Shown: in pieces, positions 15,801 through 25,945 of the stretch | Numbering within the stretch: the first letter of the stretch is position 1 | How the letters are laid out: each line of letters starts with the position of its first letter | Source: Clostridia bacterium | GTDB lineage: Bacteria > Bacillota_A > Clostridia > Christensenellales > Borkfalkiaceae | DNA length: 32,456 nt | Direction: 5' to 3' | NCBI GenBank assembly: GCA_017457015.1 | Contig: JAFTIG010000029.1 | Coordinates: forward strand, 1 to 32,456 | Made by a program: the position numbers and the translations under genes | The notes under the pieces: model-generated | What the model was told of the DNA's origin: nothing | Databases searched by the model: none | The model's input: the letters and a program-made list of their open reading frames with translations, nothing else

Positions 15801-16697
15801 CTACACCGCGAATAGATTCATTATTAAAAGCGCAAGACAAATTACAGTGCCAAACGCCCCGAACGGCAAATAAAAACCAACTGCCGAACGTTTTTCAATT
15901 TCCGTCTTTTTATCACGTCTTATTAAAGATACCGCAATAATTACGCTATAGATTGCAAGCGCAACTAATCCAAGCGAAATAACCAAGGGGTGATATAAAT
16001 TTATCCCCACGTTAAAATATTCCAAAATTATAACGGTAAAATTGTTTATAAAGTGTACGATTACGCACGGGATTATACTGCCTGCGTACACTGCCAAAAA
16101 GGTAAGTGCAGCACCGTAAATAAGTTGATAAAATAGTTGTGCTATAGAACAGTGATAAAGAGCAAACGATATTGCGATATATATTGCCGCGTAAACGACT
16201 TTGACGTTTTTTAGAGCGGTCAGCATTAGTCCGCGGAAAAACAACTCTTCAACCACTGCGGGAAGGAGTGCAAGCACGACCGAAAAGAGAATAAGATGTC
16301 CTACGTTTTCAAGGGGAAGAATCAATTCACCGACCGATAGTCCAGCATTTTTAAGCAAAGTGGAAAACGCACCGTTAATAAACCCTAGCCCGAAAAACAT
16401 ACCTATCGATAAAAATAGTACGGCAAAGATTGCCGTTGGCTTAAACTTCTTAACCTTACAAATATCAAAATAACCGATTTTTTTAGACTTTGAAAAATAC
16501 ACAGTCACCGAAAAAACTGAAAGTGCCGTGATAACCGAACTTATCGCAATATAAACGGCACTGCCTTTTTCGCAAAACAGCGATATTATCGCTTGCCCAA
16601 AAAAGGAAAAAACCATATATACGATTATCATTAGCGAAAATGCTAACCCACCGTCTTTAGCAGAAAGCGGTAAATTTTGAACGTTATTTTTTTCCAT
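15801..16697 (-). CDS. CPBP-family intramembrane metalloprotease
   Basis: A protein of about 298 residues with eight or so transmembrane helices and the CPBP (Abi/CAAX protease-like) motifs: E-E-L-F-F-R-G (motif 1, around residue 160), an F-A-L-Y-H helix (motif 2) and the I-V-H-F-I-N-N-F helix (motif 3). Relatives cleave prenylated or other membrane proteins, or protect bacteriocin producers; the target here is unknown. The ATG at 16697 is preferred to the TTG at 16712, since that TTG lies in the promoter. There is no ribosome site; TACAAT ends 6 nt before the ATG. The gene leads the cluster rlmH, M14 and tadA. Confidence 0.87.
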   Translation of the reverse strand: MEKNNVQNLPLSAKDGGLAFSLMIIVYMVFSFFGQAIISLFCEKGSAVYIAISSVITALSVFSVTVYFSKSKKIGYFDICKVKKFKPTAIFAVLFLSIGMFFGLGFINGAFSTLLKNAGLSVGELILPLENVGHLILFSVVLALLPAVVEELFFRGLMLTALKNVKVVYAAIYIAISFALYHCSIAQLFYQLIYGAALTFLAVYAGSIIPCVIVHFINNFTVIILEYFNVGINLYHPLVISLGLVALAIYSVIIAVSLIRRDKKTEIEKRSAVGFYLPFGAFGTVICLALLIMNLFAV

Positions 16698-16703
16698 AAA
16701 TAT

Positions 16704-16732
16704 ATTGTACAATAAAAAAGAAAAATAGTAAA
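16704..16732 (-). promoter_or_regulatory. Promoter of the CPBP-rlmH cluster, probably leaderless
   Basis: TTTACT (16732-16727), a 17 bp spacer, TACAAT (16709-16704), then 6 nt (ATATTT) and the ATG at 16697. Confidence 0.6.
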
Positions 16733-16815
16733 CCGAAAGGCAGAATATTCTAAAAACATTTTCGTTCTAGCGGTAAAAATGTCTTAAAATGATAATATAT
16801 AAGTCTTTTTTGATA

Positions 16816-16844
16816 TTGACAACTTTTTCTTAATATAATATACT
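16816..16844 (+). promoter_or_regulatory. Promoter of the GH106-like gene
   Basis: Perfect TTGACA (16816-16821), 17 bp, TATACT (16839-16844), followed by a leader with AAGGAG. About 35 bp upstream an imperfect inverted repeat, ACATTTT (16756-16762) and AAAATGT (16776-16782), could be an operator. Confidence 0.72.
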
Positions 16845-16880
16845 ATAATTATAATTTACTTTAAATTAAGGAGAAAAATT

Positions 16881-19535
16881 ATGAAATACCCCTTGACGGA
16901 AAAACAAATTTTTCCTTTCCGCCCAAAACCTTTTTTCTTTATAACGACTTCTAATCCCGAAGAGTTAACGGTTGAAGAGTTTACAAAAACGCTCACCCAC
17001 TTAAAGCAGACGGGATTTGGCGGTATTGTTCTTTTCAATAAGCCGATAGAAGGCTTTAACGCACAAAAATACTTGTCAGACGCGTGGTTTTCCATGGTAG
17101 AAAACGCCGCTATCGCCTGCAAAAATTTAGGACTTGACATGTGGATTAACGACGGTTTTGACTATCCACCAGGGGACGTTGCCGGGAAGGTTAGTCAAAT
17201 TGCGCCCGAACTAAAACAAAAACGTATAAAACTTATAGACGGCAAACCCACCGTTGAAGAAGTTCCTTGGGGTTTCCCCGCTTTTGAAGAAAAACGCTCT
17301 GGAGAATTGTTTACAGAACTCGTTTACGAACAGTATAAAAAGCACGTCGGCAAATATTTTAACGATCCGATAACGACTTTCTTTTCGGACACCGATAACC
17401 GTCGCGTACAACCGTCCGCAATGTTCAACGAAAAGAGTCCTATGCGTGATTATTTTCCGTGGTCGACCGATTTTGAAAGTTCGTTTAAGGACGCGTACGG
17501 ATACGATATTATGCCGTATATGGTAGACGTGTTAAATAGAAAAGATATTCCGCAATCGGCAGATTATTGGGAACACGCGGGTAGACTTTTCCAACGTTGG
17601 TTTAAAGGCAATCACGAATGGATGAATAAAAACGGTCTTAAATATACGGGACACTCAAGCGACTCATCACCATATCTTCAAACTTACGCTTGTAGAAGTT
17701 CCGCCTTTACCGAAGGTAGATTTTCAGATATTCAATCTTGCTGGGACTACCCCGGTACAGACCAAGAACTTTACGCAATAGACGGCGGAAAACACATGGT
17801 TAAAGAAAATTACTACACGCCGTCAGTATCTTGGGGTGACGTTATGCGCGTGCCCAAAATGACAAAATTTAGTGACGTTTCAGAAGATATGCGTGCAAAA
17901 CAGGCAGGAGCAACTGCGTTTATGTACGATAAAGAAGGCGTTATGTGCGAAATGAACGCAGCGTCTAACTATGGCGTAGAACCGAGCGTGCTTAAACACA
18001 TAGCGGCGTTCCAAATTATGCAAGGTGTTACGCGTGTAGTAATGAGTGAATATCAACATAGGTATTTAGACCAAATAAAGTACTTTGCACCGCCCGATTA
18101 CTCAAAGTGGTCAATGTTACAACATTCTATGGACGTAGTAAATACCGAAATTGCAGAACTTGCTTACATGATGGAAAAAGGTAAGAGCGTTTGCCCAGTA
18201 GTAATGGTAGACCCGACCGAATACGTATGGCGTGGTAAGTTTGACCATAGGCCCTACCTTGATACCTTTGCGAGATTAAACCGTATGCCTTACGGCTTTA
18301 CTATTTGCGACACGGATAAAATACTTAAAAAAGATTACGGGTTTAAGGTTGCTATCGTAGCGGGTTTTGACCTACCGAAAGAACTTAAAAATGCAATCGA
18401 GCAAAAGAATATTACCGTTATAACTTATAATGAACTTGCTAAATTACCCGAACTTATTACCGATTGCCCCGTTAGTTACCAAGGCGAAGGCACTCCGCAC
18501 TTTGTAAGAAAAATTTTAGACGGCGAGGAATTTACCTTTATTGCCAACATAGAAAGCACCGAGCCTATAAAGGGCAAAATTTGCGCTTACGGCAGAGAAA
18601 AAGATATTATTTTATATCCCGGCGACGTTAGATATATATCCAAGACGTACGACGATATTCCCGAAATAGAGAAAAAAGGTCAAACCGTGTACACTCTTGA
18701 AAAAACCGTTCCCGTTGAATTTGACCGCCCCAACCTTATACAGTTAGAGTATTTTAAGGCAAACGGACAAACGGTGACCAAAGCTTGCGAAAACGATTTG
18801 ATTGAGTTTAATTTTGATTCTGATCGTGAACTTGACAATCTTAAACTCTACGTCCCCTACGTTCGCAAAACCAACGGATTTACAATCTTGAACGAAAATA
18901 AAATTCATATTATTGACGGACATAAAAACGCGGTTGAAAAAATTGAGTTTAACGGAAAAGCGTTATCTTCTAAGGACGGAAAGGTTTTCGACGAAGAATA
19001 TCTAGTTTACGACCTACCAAAAACCGCGATAGGCAAAAACACGATAAATATATTTAAGAACGCACCGTTTGACGATTTTGCAAGAATTTTGTTAGAAGGC
19101 GATTTTGACGCTTATATCAATACGGACGGCAAATTCTATAAAGACGCCCACTATACTTATAATATTAGAATGTTTATACCTGAAAAAGCAACTACTTCTC
19201 TTACCAAACGTTCAATTGCACTCGACACCGATAAATCGATTGCGTTGCAAGGTCAACCTTTCTATTCAGGCGCAACTACTTATAAATTTAGTGTAGACGT
19301 AAAAGACGGCGGAGAATACAGATTGAAATTCCCTGCAGTTCGCGACGCAGGATATCTTTATATCGACGGTGAATTTAATCAAAAAATCGTTAAACCGCCA
19401 TATTCGTATGAGTTCACTCTAAACGCAGGCAAACACGATTTTGAATTTAAGGTATATAACTCTATGGCAAACTCTATGGAAACATATCTTGAAGAAGGCG
19501 GAATTCTTGCCGGCGGAACTTTAGAAAAACTGTAA
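16881..19535 (+). CDS. GH106-like glycoside hydrolase (putative alpha-L-rhamnosidase)
   Basis: An 884-residue protein without signal peptide, thus probably cytoplasmic. The N-terminal half has the (beta/alpha)8 look of GH106-related enzymes: G-F-G-G-I-V-L-F (45-52), M-W-I-N-D-G-F-D-Y-P-P-G (87-98), Y-T-G-H (255-258) and D-Y-P-G-T-D (289-294), which match the positions of Y-D-E-x-x-Y-P-S-G, T-G-H and I-P-G-I-D in GH106. The C-terminal 80 residues look like a galactose-binding, jelly-roll domain. The enzyme probably removes terminal rhamnose or a related sugar from oligosaccharides that have been imported. The family call comes from motif memory only, and the sugar could differ. It faces a GH78-like gene on the other strand with a shared terminator. 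AAGGAG precedes the ATG. Confidence 0.68.
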   Translation: MKYPLTEKQIFPFRPKPFFFITTSNPEELTVEEFTKTLTHLKQTGFGGIVLFNKPIEGFNAQKYLSDAWFSMVENAAIACKNLGLDMWINDGFDYPPGDVAGKVSQIAPELKQKRIKLIDGKPTVEEVPWGFPAFEEKRSGELFTELVYEQYKKHVGKYFNDPITTFFSDTDNRRVQPSAMFNEKSPMRDYFPWSTDFESSFKDAYGYDIMPYMVDVLNRKDIPQSADYWEHAGRLFQRWFKGNHEWMNKNGLKYTGHSSDSSPYLQTYACRSSAFTEGRFSDIQSCWDYPGTDQELYAIDGGKHMVKENYYTPSVSWGDVMRVPKMTKFSDVSEDMRAKQAGATAFMYDKEGVMCEMNAASNYGVEPSVLKHIAAFQIMQGVTRVVMSEYQHRYLDQIKYFAPPDYSKWSMLQHSMDVVNTEIAELAYMMEKGKSVCPVVMVDPTEYVWRGKFDHRPYLDTFARLNRMPYGFTICDTDKILKKDYGFKVAIVAGFDLPKELKNAIEQKNITVITYNELAKLPELITDCPVSYQGEGTPHFVRKILDGEEFTFIANIESTEPIKGKICAYGREKDIILYPGDVRYISKTYDDIPEIEKKGQTVYTLEKTVPVEFDRPNLIQLEYFKANGQTVTKACENDLIEFNFDSDRELDNLKLYVPYVRKTNGFTILNENKIHIIDGHKNAVEKIEFNGKALSSKDGKVFDEEYLVYDLPKTAIGKNTINIFKNAPFDDFARILLEGDFDAYINTDGKFYKDAHYTYNIRMFIPEKATTSLTKRSIALDTDKSIALQGQPFYSGATTYKFSVDVKDGGEYRLKFPAVRDAGYLYIDGEFNQKIVKPPYSYEFTLNAGKHDFEFKVYNSMANSMETYLEEGGILAGGTLEKL

Positions 19536-19550
19536 AAAAAAATAAAATTA

Positions 19551-19584
19551 AACCACCTTTACGCTAACTTGCGTGAAGGTGGTT
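19551..19584. terminator. Bidirectional terminator between the two glycoside hydrolase genes
   Basis: A 14 bp stem (19551-19564 with 19571-19584, one mismatch/wobble) with a 6 nt loop and T-run on the plus strand; it sits between the convergent stops at 19535 and 19609. Confidence 0.85.
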
Positions 19585-19608
19585 TTTTCTATTATACGTC
19601 TATTAAAT

Positions 19609-21705
19609 TTAATCGTCCGCAAACGGCAATATGCACGCGACGTAAGAAGCAAAACCGTGGTTATGGCTAGAAATATCTTGCCTATATTCCCATAGCGTTG
19701 AAGTATTTTTACTCATATCAAGAAAATAATCTTTTATGCATTTTTTAATTGCCTTACCGTCTTTTAGTTTATGTAAAACCGCTAGGCGTAGATACAATCC
19801 CAAAAAAGCGTTCTTTTCACAAAAATTAATATCACTTTTGTCAAACGTATTAAAATCCGATAAAATATGCTCTTTTAGTTTTATATACTTTTCGTCGTCA
19901 AGGTCTATATCTAAAAACATTGCAGCGTAATATTGACAAGCTTCCGACACGTTGTTAGTGTTTTTTATCAAACCGTTATTTATAATAGCGTTATCAACGA
20001 AATATTCGCCACAAAAAGACGCATTTATTATTTCTTTGTTTAGCCGTTCGGCTTGCTCGATCAATTTGTTATCGTTGAACGCTTTACCCGTGGCGTTAAG
20101 CACTCCGACGTATAACATATTCGTGGGGTAATTTACGTCTTCCGTCCAACTGTTTGCTATTGACCACTCAACGAAGTTCCACGACGGGAGTTTTGCGATT
20201 AAGCCGTTTTCCATGCGGTATTTTTCTAAAAACTCAATTATTCCGTATACTAACGGTCTAAATTGCATACGGTCAATATCCCGTCTTCTTTCAGTCAAAT
20301 ATTCGCATATTTGTAAAACCAGCCACATATTCCATTGTGGAATAAATTTTTTGTCAGGCGTAGGAGAAGACGGATAACACATAGGAACGACGCCTTTAGG
20401 ATATTCGCCTTTATTTTCATACAATAAGTAATTTTGCAAAAAGTCGTCTTCCACCAAACAATTTTCATAAAAAAAGAATTCGGCTCTCGCGGAAAAAAAC
20501 GAATCACATAACCACCCTGCACGCTCTCTTAGCGGACAATCTGTATAAATGTCTACGGCGTTATGCGTAAACGATCTGACCGCCGCATCATAAACGGTTT
20601 TAAGTTCACTATTATTTATCTTGCGTGCAACCATATCCAAAGGGTTTCTCATAAACGTACGCACACCCAAATAAGAAACGGAAATACTGCCACTAACGAC
20701 GAATAATGCAAGGTTTTTAAAACTTAAAGGTTCAAAACTTTCAAAGTCAATTTTATCGCCTTTTTTATAAATTAGTTTTATAGCGGGTTGCGACTGGTCT
20801 ACTTGGTCGCCAAAATCGTCAATAAACTTAAACGTTTCTCCCGTTAAATATTCAGTGGTCGCTAAAATAAGTTCAACGTCAGTTTTAGCAACGCCACCCA
20901 AGCGTATAAATCCGGCGTAAATCTTTTCAAAGTCCACCATAATCCACTCGCTATCCTTTAATTCGACGGGGAAATTGCCGTCTTTTCGTGTAAGCGTTGA
21001 CTGAAGATTTTTTATGTAATTGAACGGAAAATCATCTATTTTATCGTCGGGAAAAGCCCAACCCGTATCGCCGTCATAAGGAAATGAATGTATGCTTTTA
21101 ACTTTTTTTTCAGACGGCTTAAATGCACCGCCTGAACGAAAAGAGAATAAGTCTATTGCATTTAAAACGGGCATAGGCGCGCTCCTATGTAAAAACCTTA
21201 AATCTTCACGCACTATAACGGTAGATATTTCGTCCGTTGTTTTTTTTGAAAAATCGTATATTTCACCAAAATGACGTTGTGAAGAAAGTTTATCGACTAT
21301 CCTTTTTCTATTGCTGTTAAGCCTACATTTAAAATCCCTACCCGTGCTAAGTATTACTTTGCCGTCTTTAAGCGCTTCTGCAATAAGAAAAGAATCTTGC
21401 AGGACGGTAGATAAGGATTTACAATGATAGCCAGCAACTTCTATCACGATTTTAGATACTCCGTCGATGTTATAAGGCGTAAGGTCGTATTCATCTATAC
21501 GCGCATATCCTAACGCCGTACGGGCAGGGCCGTGCCCTATGATTTTGCCGTTAACTTTTAGTCGATAAAAATCGGCTGCAGTAATCAAAAACGTTACGCC
21601 TAAAAGACTATCAAGCCTTTCTTCAAACGTTAAATTAACGTTCATTTTATCTATTTCGTTTTCAATAGGTATCCATATCGGTTTTGATTGTAAAAATTTA
21701 CTCAT
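19609..21705 (-). CDS. GH78-like alpha-L-rhamnosidase
   Basis: A 698-residue protein with the GH78 layout: an N-terminal beta-sandwich (about 1-170, including F-Y-R-L-K-V-N-G-K-I-I-G-H-G-P-A-R), a second beta domain, then an (alpha/alpha)6 barrel. The barrel carries D-C-P-L-R-E-R-A-G-W (389-398), the counterpart of the GH78 signature D-C-P-Q-R-D-E-R-x-G-W with its catalytic acid. The spacing is one residue shorter, so the acid may be shifted. No signal peptide: the enzyme works on imported sugars. The usual C-terminal beta domain appears short or absent. The ATG at 21705 is chosen over one at 21711 because it is 6 nt after a TAAAAT box; neither has a ribosome site. Confidence 0.76.
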   Translation of the reverse strand: MSKFLQSKPIWIPIENEIDKMNVNLTFEERLDSLLGVTFLITAADFYRLKVNGKIIGHGPARTALGYARIDEYDLTPYNIDGVSKIVIEVAGYHCKSLSTVLQDSFLIAEALKDGKVILSTGRDFKCRLNSNRKRIVDKLSSQRHFGEIYDFSKKTTDEISTVIVREDLRFLHRSAPMPVLNAIDLFSFRSGGAFKPSEKKVKSIHSFPYDGDTGWAFPDDKIDDFPFNYIKNLQSTLTRKDGNFPVELKDSEWIMVDFEKIYAGFIRLGGVAKTDVELILATTEYLTGETFKFIDDFGDQVDQSQPAIKLIYKKGDKIDFESFEPLSFKNLALFVVSGSISVSYLGVRTFMRNPLDMVARKINNSELKTVYDAAVRSFTHNAVDIYTDCPLRERAGWLCDSFFSARAEFFFYENCLVEDDFLQNYLLYENKGEYPKGVVPMCYPSSPTPDKKFIPQWNMWLVLQICEYLTERRRDIDRMQFRPLVYGIIEFLEKYRMENGLIAKLPSWNFVEWSIANSWTEDVNYPTNMLYVGVLNATGKAFNDNKLIEQAERLNKEIINASFCGEYFVDNAIINNGLIKNTNNVSEACQYYAAMFLDIDLDDEKYIKLKEHILSDFNTFDKSDINFCEKNAFLGLYLRLAVLHKLKDGKAIKKCIKDYFLDMSKNTSTLWEYRQDISSHNHGFASYVACILPFADD

Positions 21706-21711
21706 ATACAT

Positions 21712-21740
21712 ATTTTAGCATATTAAATTTAGTATAACAA
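21712..21740 (-). promoter_or_regulatory. Promoter of the GH78-like gene, probably leaderless
   Basis: TTGTTA (21740-21735), a 17 bp spacer, TAAAAT (21717-21712), then 6 nt and the ATG at 21705. Confidence 0.58.
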
Positions 21741-21822
21741 TATCAATAAACAAAATAAAAGTATCAAAACAAGAAAAATTTGATTATTTTACTTTTAACC
21801 ATCTTTCACACGGATTAAATTA

Positions 21823-21859
21823 AATAAGCGACAAGTTATAACCAACCTGTCGCTTTATT
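21823..21859 (-). terminator. Terminator of guaB
   Basis: A stem of about 14 bp (AATAAGCGACAAGTT with AACCTGTCGCTTTATT, one wobble) 20 bp beyond the guaB stop, with a U-rich minus-strand tail. Confidence 0.8.
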
Positions 21860-21880
21860 TTTTATTATATTAATACACGA

Positions 21881-23750
<1,870 letters not shown>

Positions 23751-23762
23751 TTAACTCACCAC

Positions 23763-23791
23763 GATATAAAGTATTTTTTCTATTTTAACAA
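23763..23791 (-). promoter_or_regulatory. Possible promoter of the membrane protein-guaB operon
   Basis: TTGTTA (23791-23786), 17 bp, TATATC (23768-23763). The fit is moderate. Confidence 0.42.
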
Positions 23792-23890
23792 AGATTATTT
23801 AAAAAATCAATCCTTTAAGCATAAAAAATTTTAATTATTAGAATTACTTTTAAATTTGTTTCATAATTTTACTTATATAGGAGTAAATTT

Positions 23891-24562
23891 ATGAAAAAAT
23901 TTTTATTGTCGCTTTTATTAATTTTGTGTATAGTCCTACCCTTTTCCGCCTGCAAAAAACAAGAACAGACGCTAGAACCATACCTTTCTGAACTGCGCTC
24001 AAACTCGTACTTTGGGCAAAGTGAAAACTACACCGTTAAAGCAGGCTACGGATTTAATATAGTTTCCCAAGATAGCGACGGCGCAGCATCTACTAAAGAA
24101 TACGCTATAACGTTTAAGCTTGTCGGCAAGGAAACGGAAGCCGCCACTTTCGTTTTAAGTTTTTCTTTTAAGGATAAACAATATTCCGCCAACTTTAAAT
24201 TAAACCCCGTGACGCACTCTCTTACCGTAAAAATTAATTTAGAAGGGTTTAATCTAAACGAATTTAACGTACAAATATCATCGGCGTCGTCATCAGAGAG
24301 CGTTACGTTAAAGTCCACCGTACCAAGCGGTACTCTATCCGTTTCACAAACACTTAAATGTCTTGAAAAAAATCAAAAAGAACTCGTCGATTCTTACCGC
24401 GATAAAAACGGAAACTTTACTGCCAAAATATGCGCACGCATTGTAGTTAAAGACGAAAAGGCGTACTGGTATATAGGTTTAACCGCTAAAAACGGGGAAT
24501 TAAAAGCCTTTCTTTTAGACGGCAAGTCAGGTGAAGTTTTAGCAATAAGAGAAGTGTTCTAG
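23891..24562 (+). CDS. Hypothetical lipoprotein
   Basis: A 223-residue lipoprotein of unknown function. The signal peptide MKKFLLSLLL... ends in the lipobox F-S-A-C21, followed by a Lys/Gln-rich linker. The rest is rich in beta-strand patterns with a final W-Y-I-G-L-T-A-K-N-G-E-L-K-A-F-L-L-D-G-K-S-G-E-V-L segment, which recalls PepSY or beta-propeller strands but is not diagnostic. AGGAG precedes the ATG. It stands alone, divergent from the guaB operon and convergent with the YgjV-like gene. Confidence 0.78.
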   Translation: MKKFLLSLLLILCIVLPFSACKKQEQTLEPYLSELRSNSYFGQSENYTVKAGYGFNIVSQDSDGAASTKEYAITFKLVGKETEAATFVLSFSFKDKQYSANFKLNPVTHSLTVKINLEGFNLNEFNVQISSASSSESVTLKSTVPSGTLSVSQTLKCLEKNQKELVDSYRDKNGNFTAKICARIVVKDEKAYWYIGLTAKNGELKAFLLDGKSGEVLAIREVF

Positions 24563-24576
24563 TTAAATAAATAATA

Positions 24577-24602
24577 AAACCGACTGAAAATTCAGTCGGT
24601 TT
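24577..24602. terminator. Bidirectional terminator
   Basis: AAACCGACTGA (24577-24587) pairs with TCAGTCGGTTT (24592-24602) around a 4 nt loop, with As before and Ts after. It serves both the lipoprotein and the convergent YgjV-like gene. Confidence 0.88.
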
Positions 24603-24607
24603 TTTTC

Positions 24608-25183
24608 TTATTCTTTATTGCGCTTTATTTCTTTACGTTTTTGAATAAACCTTTGACAATATTTAGTATTAAATAGTATTGCAGTGATATTTGCACATAA
24701 TTCAAACGAATATGATATTATAACGAATACCGTACCATGAATTAAAACATAATAGATCACCGATAAAGATAGTGGCAATAAAAACACATATCGGAGCAAT
24801 CTTAAATTTCTTATCGCAAACGCATAAGAATACAAAAGGTTTGCAACCATAAGTATAATATCGGTAATTTTGAACTTGTTTAGTATTACGACGTTGAGTA
24901 TAATAAAGCACGCAACGAGTAAGAACATAAAGAACAAAATCAGCCATATACCGGGCGCGCGATTTTTGCGTTCGAGTAAATAAAAGGTAAGCACCCTTGC
25001 AAAATTTATCCCGTAAGAAATCATTGCGTAATACTCTTCGATAAACAAACACGACACGCCGAGAAAAACTATCGCCCCCGCTTGAGCCGCCAAAAACAAC
25101 GATTTGTTTTTAAGAAAGTAACTGACTATCGCAAAACACATTGCAATAAAGCCTATTACAGTAGATACGGTATAATTATACAT
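24608..25183 (-). CDS. YgjV-like inner membrane protein
   Basis: A 191-residue protein with about six transmembrane helices. Sequence character and size fit the YgjV family of bacterial inner membrane proteins (Imp-YgjV), in particular the N-terminal G-F-I-A-M-C-F-A-I-V-S-Y-F-L-K-N-K-S helix and the F-L-G-V-S segment. The function of the family is unknown. The tail is strongly basic (K-R-K-E-I-K-R-N-K). It is a single-gene unit. A ribosome site is not evident; a TATAAT lies in the AT-rich 240 bp region upstream, which otherwise shows nothing. Confidence 0.65.
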   Translation of the reverse strand: MYNYTVSTVIGFIAMCFAIVSYFLKNKSLFLAAQAGAIVFLGVSCLFIEEYYAMISYGINFARVLTFYLLERKNRAPGIWLILFFMFLLVACFIILNVVILNKFKITDIILMVANLLYSYAFAIRNLRLLRYVFLLPLSLSVIYYVLIHGTVFVIISYSFELCANITAILFNTKYCQRFIQKRKEIKRNKE

Positions 25184-25424
25184 ATATTGTAGTCCACTTA
25201 AATTTATTACGCCATCCTATACTCTTTACTTTATCATAATAAATATTATAATATTGTTTTTACTTTTTTTCAACGCAATTTTTATACAATAATTTACTTT
25301 TTTTAATAATCTAAATTTAATTTCCAAATTCTCGTTTTAAAAGTAATTCACATATTAAAAACTGCACTAATAAATTATTTCGGACTGCACGTTATATTAT
25401 TTATAAACTCACTTTGAAAAATTT

Positions 25425-25934
25425 TTATTCTTCAAGTAAATAAACCTTTTTCATAACCACAGGCTCTACGGGTACGTCCCCGTAATAACTCCAGTTTGTG
25501 GTTTTTACCGTAGAAATATCAATGGCTACCTGTAAACTCTCTTCATCACACACACTGCCGAACGCTGCGTACTGTGCGTCGAGATACGCCTGATCGTCCA
25601 CGCAAATAAAGAACTGCGACGACGCCGAGTCGGGCACCATCGTTCTTGCCATAGAAATTACGCCGGGCGCGTGGTGCAAATCGTTCTTAACTCCGTTCAT
25701 TGCGAACTCGCCCTTTATAGTGCGCGGTGCTTTCTTTTCGTTAAGTCCGTTATTCCAAGTAAACCCACCGCCCTGAATCATAAATCCGGGGATTACGCGG
25801 TGAAAGCATAGCCCGTCGTAAAAACCGCTTTTAACTAAATCTATAAAGTTCTCAACGGTCTTGGGCGCGTGTTCGGGGTAAAGTTCTAAATTGATTTTCT
25901 TTCCGTTTTCAAATTCTATACATACTTTTGTCAT
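25425..25934 (-). CDS. Cyclophilin-type peptidyl-prolyl isomerase
   Basis: A 169-residue cytoplasmic cyclophilin that speeds cis-trans isomerisation of Xaa-Pro bonds. The active-site parts are clear: F-H-R-V-I (catalytic Arg), F-M-I-Q-G-G-G, S-M-A-R and S-Q-F-F-I-C. In the position of the usual G-K-V-x-x-G it has A-F-G-S-V-C. AGGAAA precedes the ATG, 11 bp after the glnS stop, so the two genes form an operon. No signal peptide is present. Confidence 0.93.
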   Translation of the reverse strand: MTKVCIEFENGKKINLELYPEHAPKTVENFIDLVKSGFYDGLCFHRVIPGFMIQGGGFTWNNGLNEKKAPRTIKGEFAMNGVKNDLHHAPGVISMARTMVPDSASSQFFICVDDQAYLDAQYAAFGSVCDEESLQVAIDISTVKTTNWSYYGDVPVEPVVMKKVYLLEE

Positions 25935-25945
25935 AATAATATTTC

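Noticed and set aside
16756..16782. Inverted repeat ACATTTT/AAAATGT upstream of the GH106-like gene as a definite operator
   Set aside because: Seven AT-rich base pairs with a 13 nt gap occur easily by chance in such sequence; kept only as a remark at the promoter.
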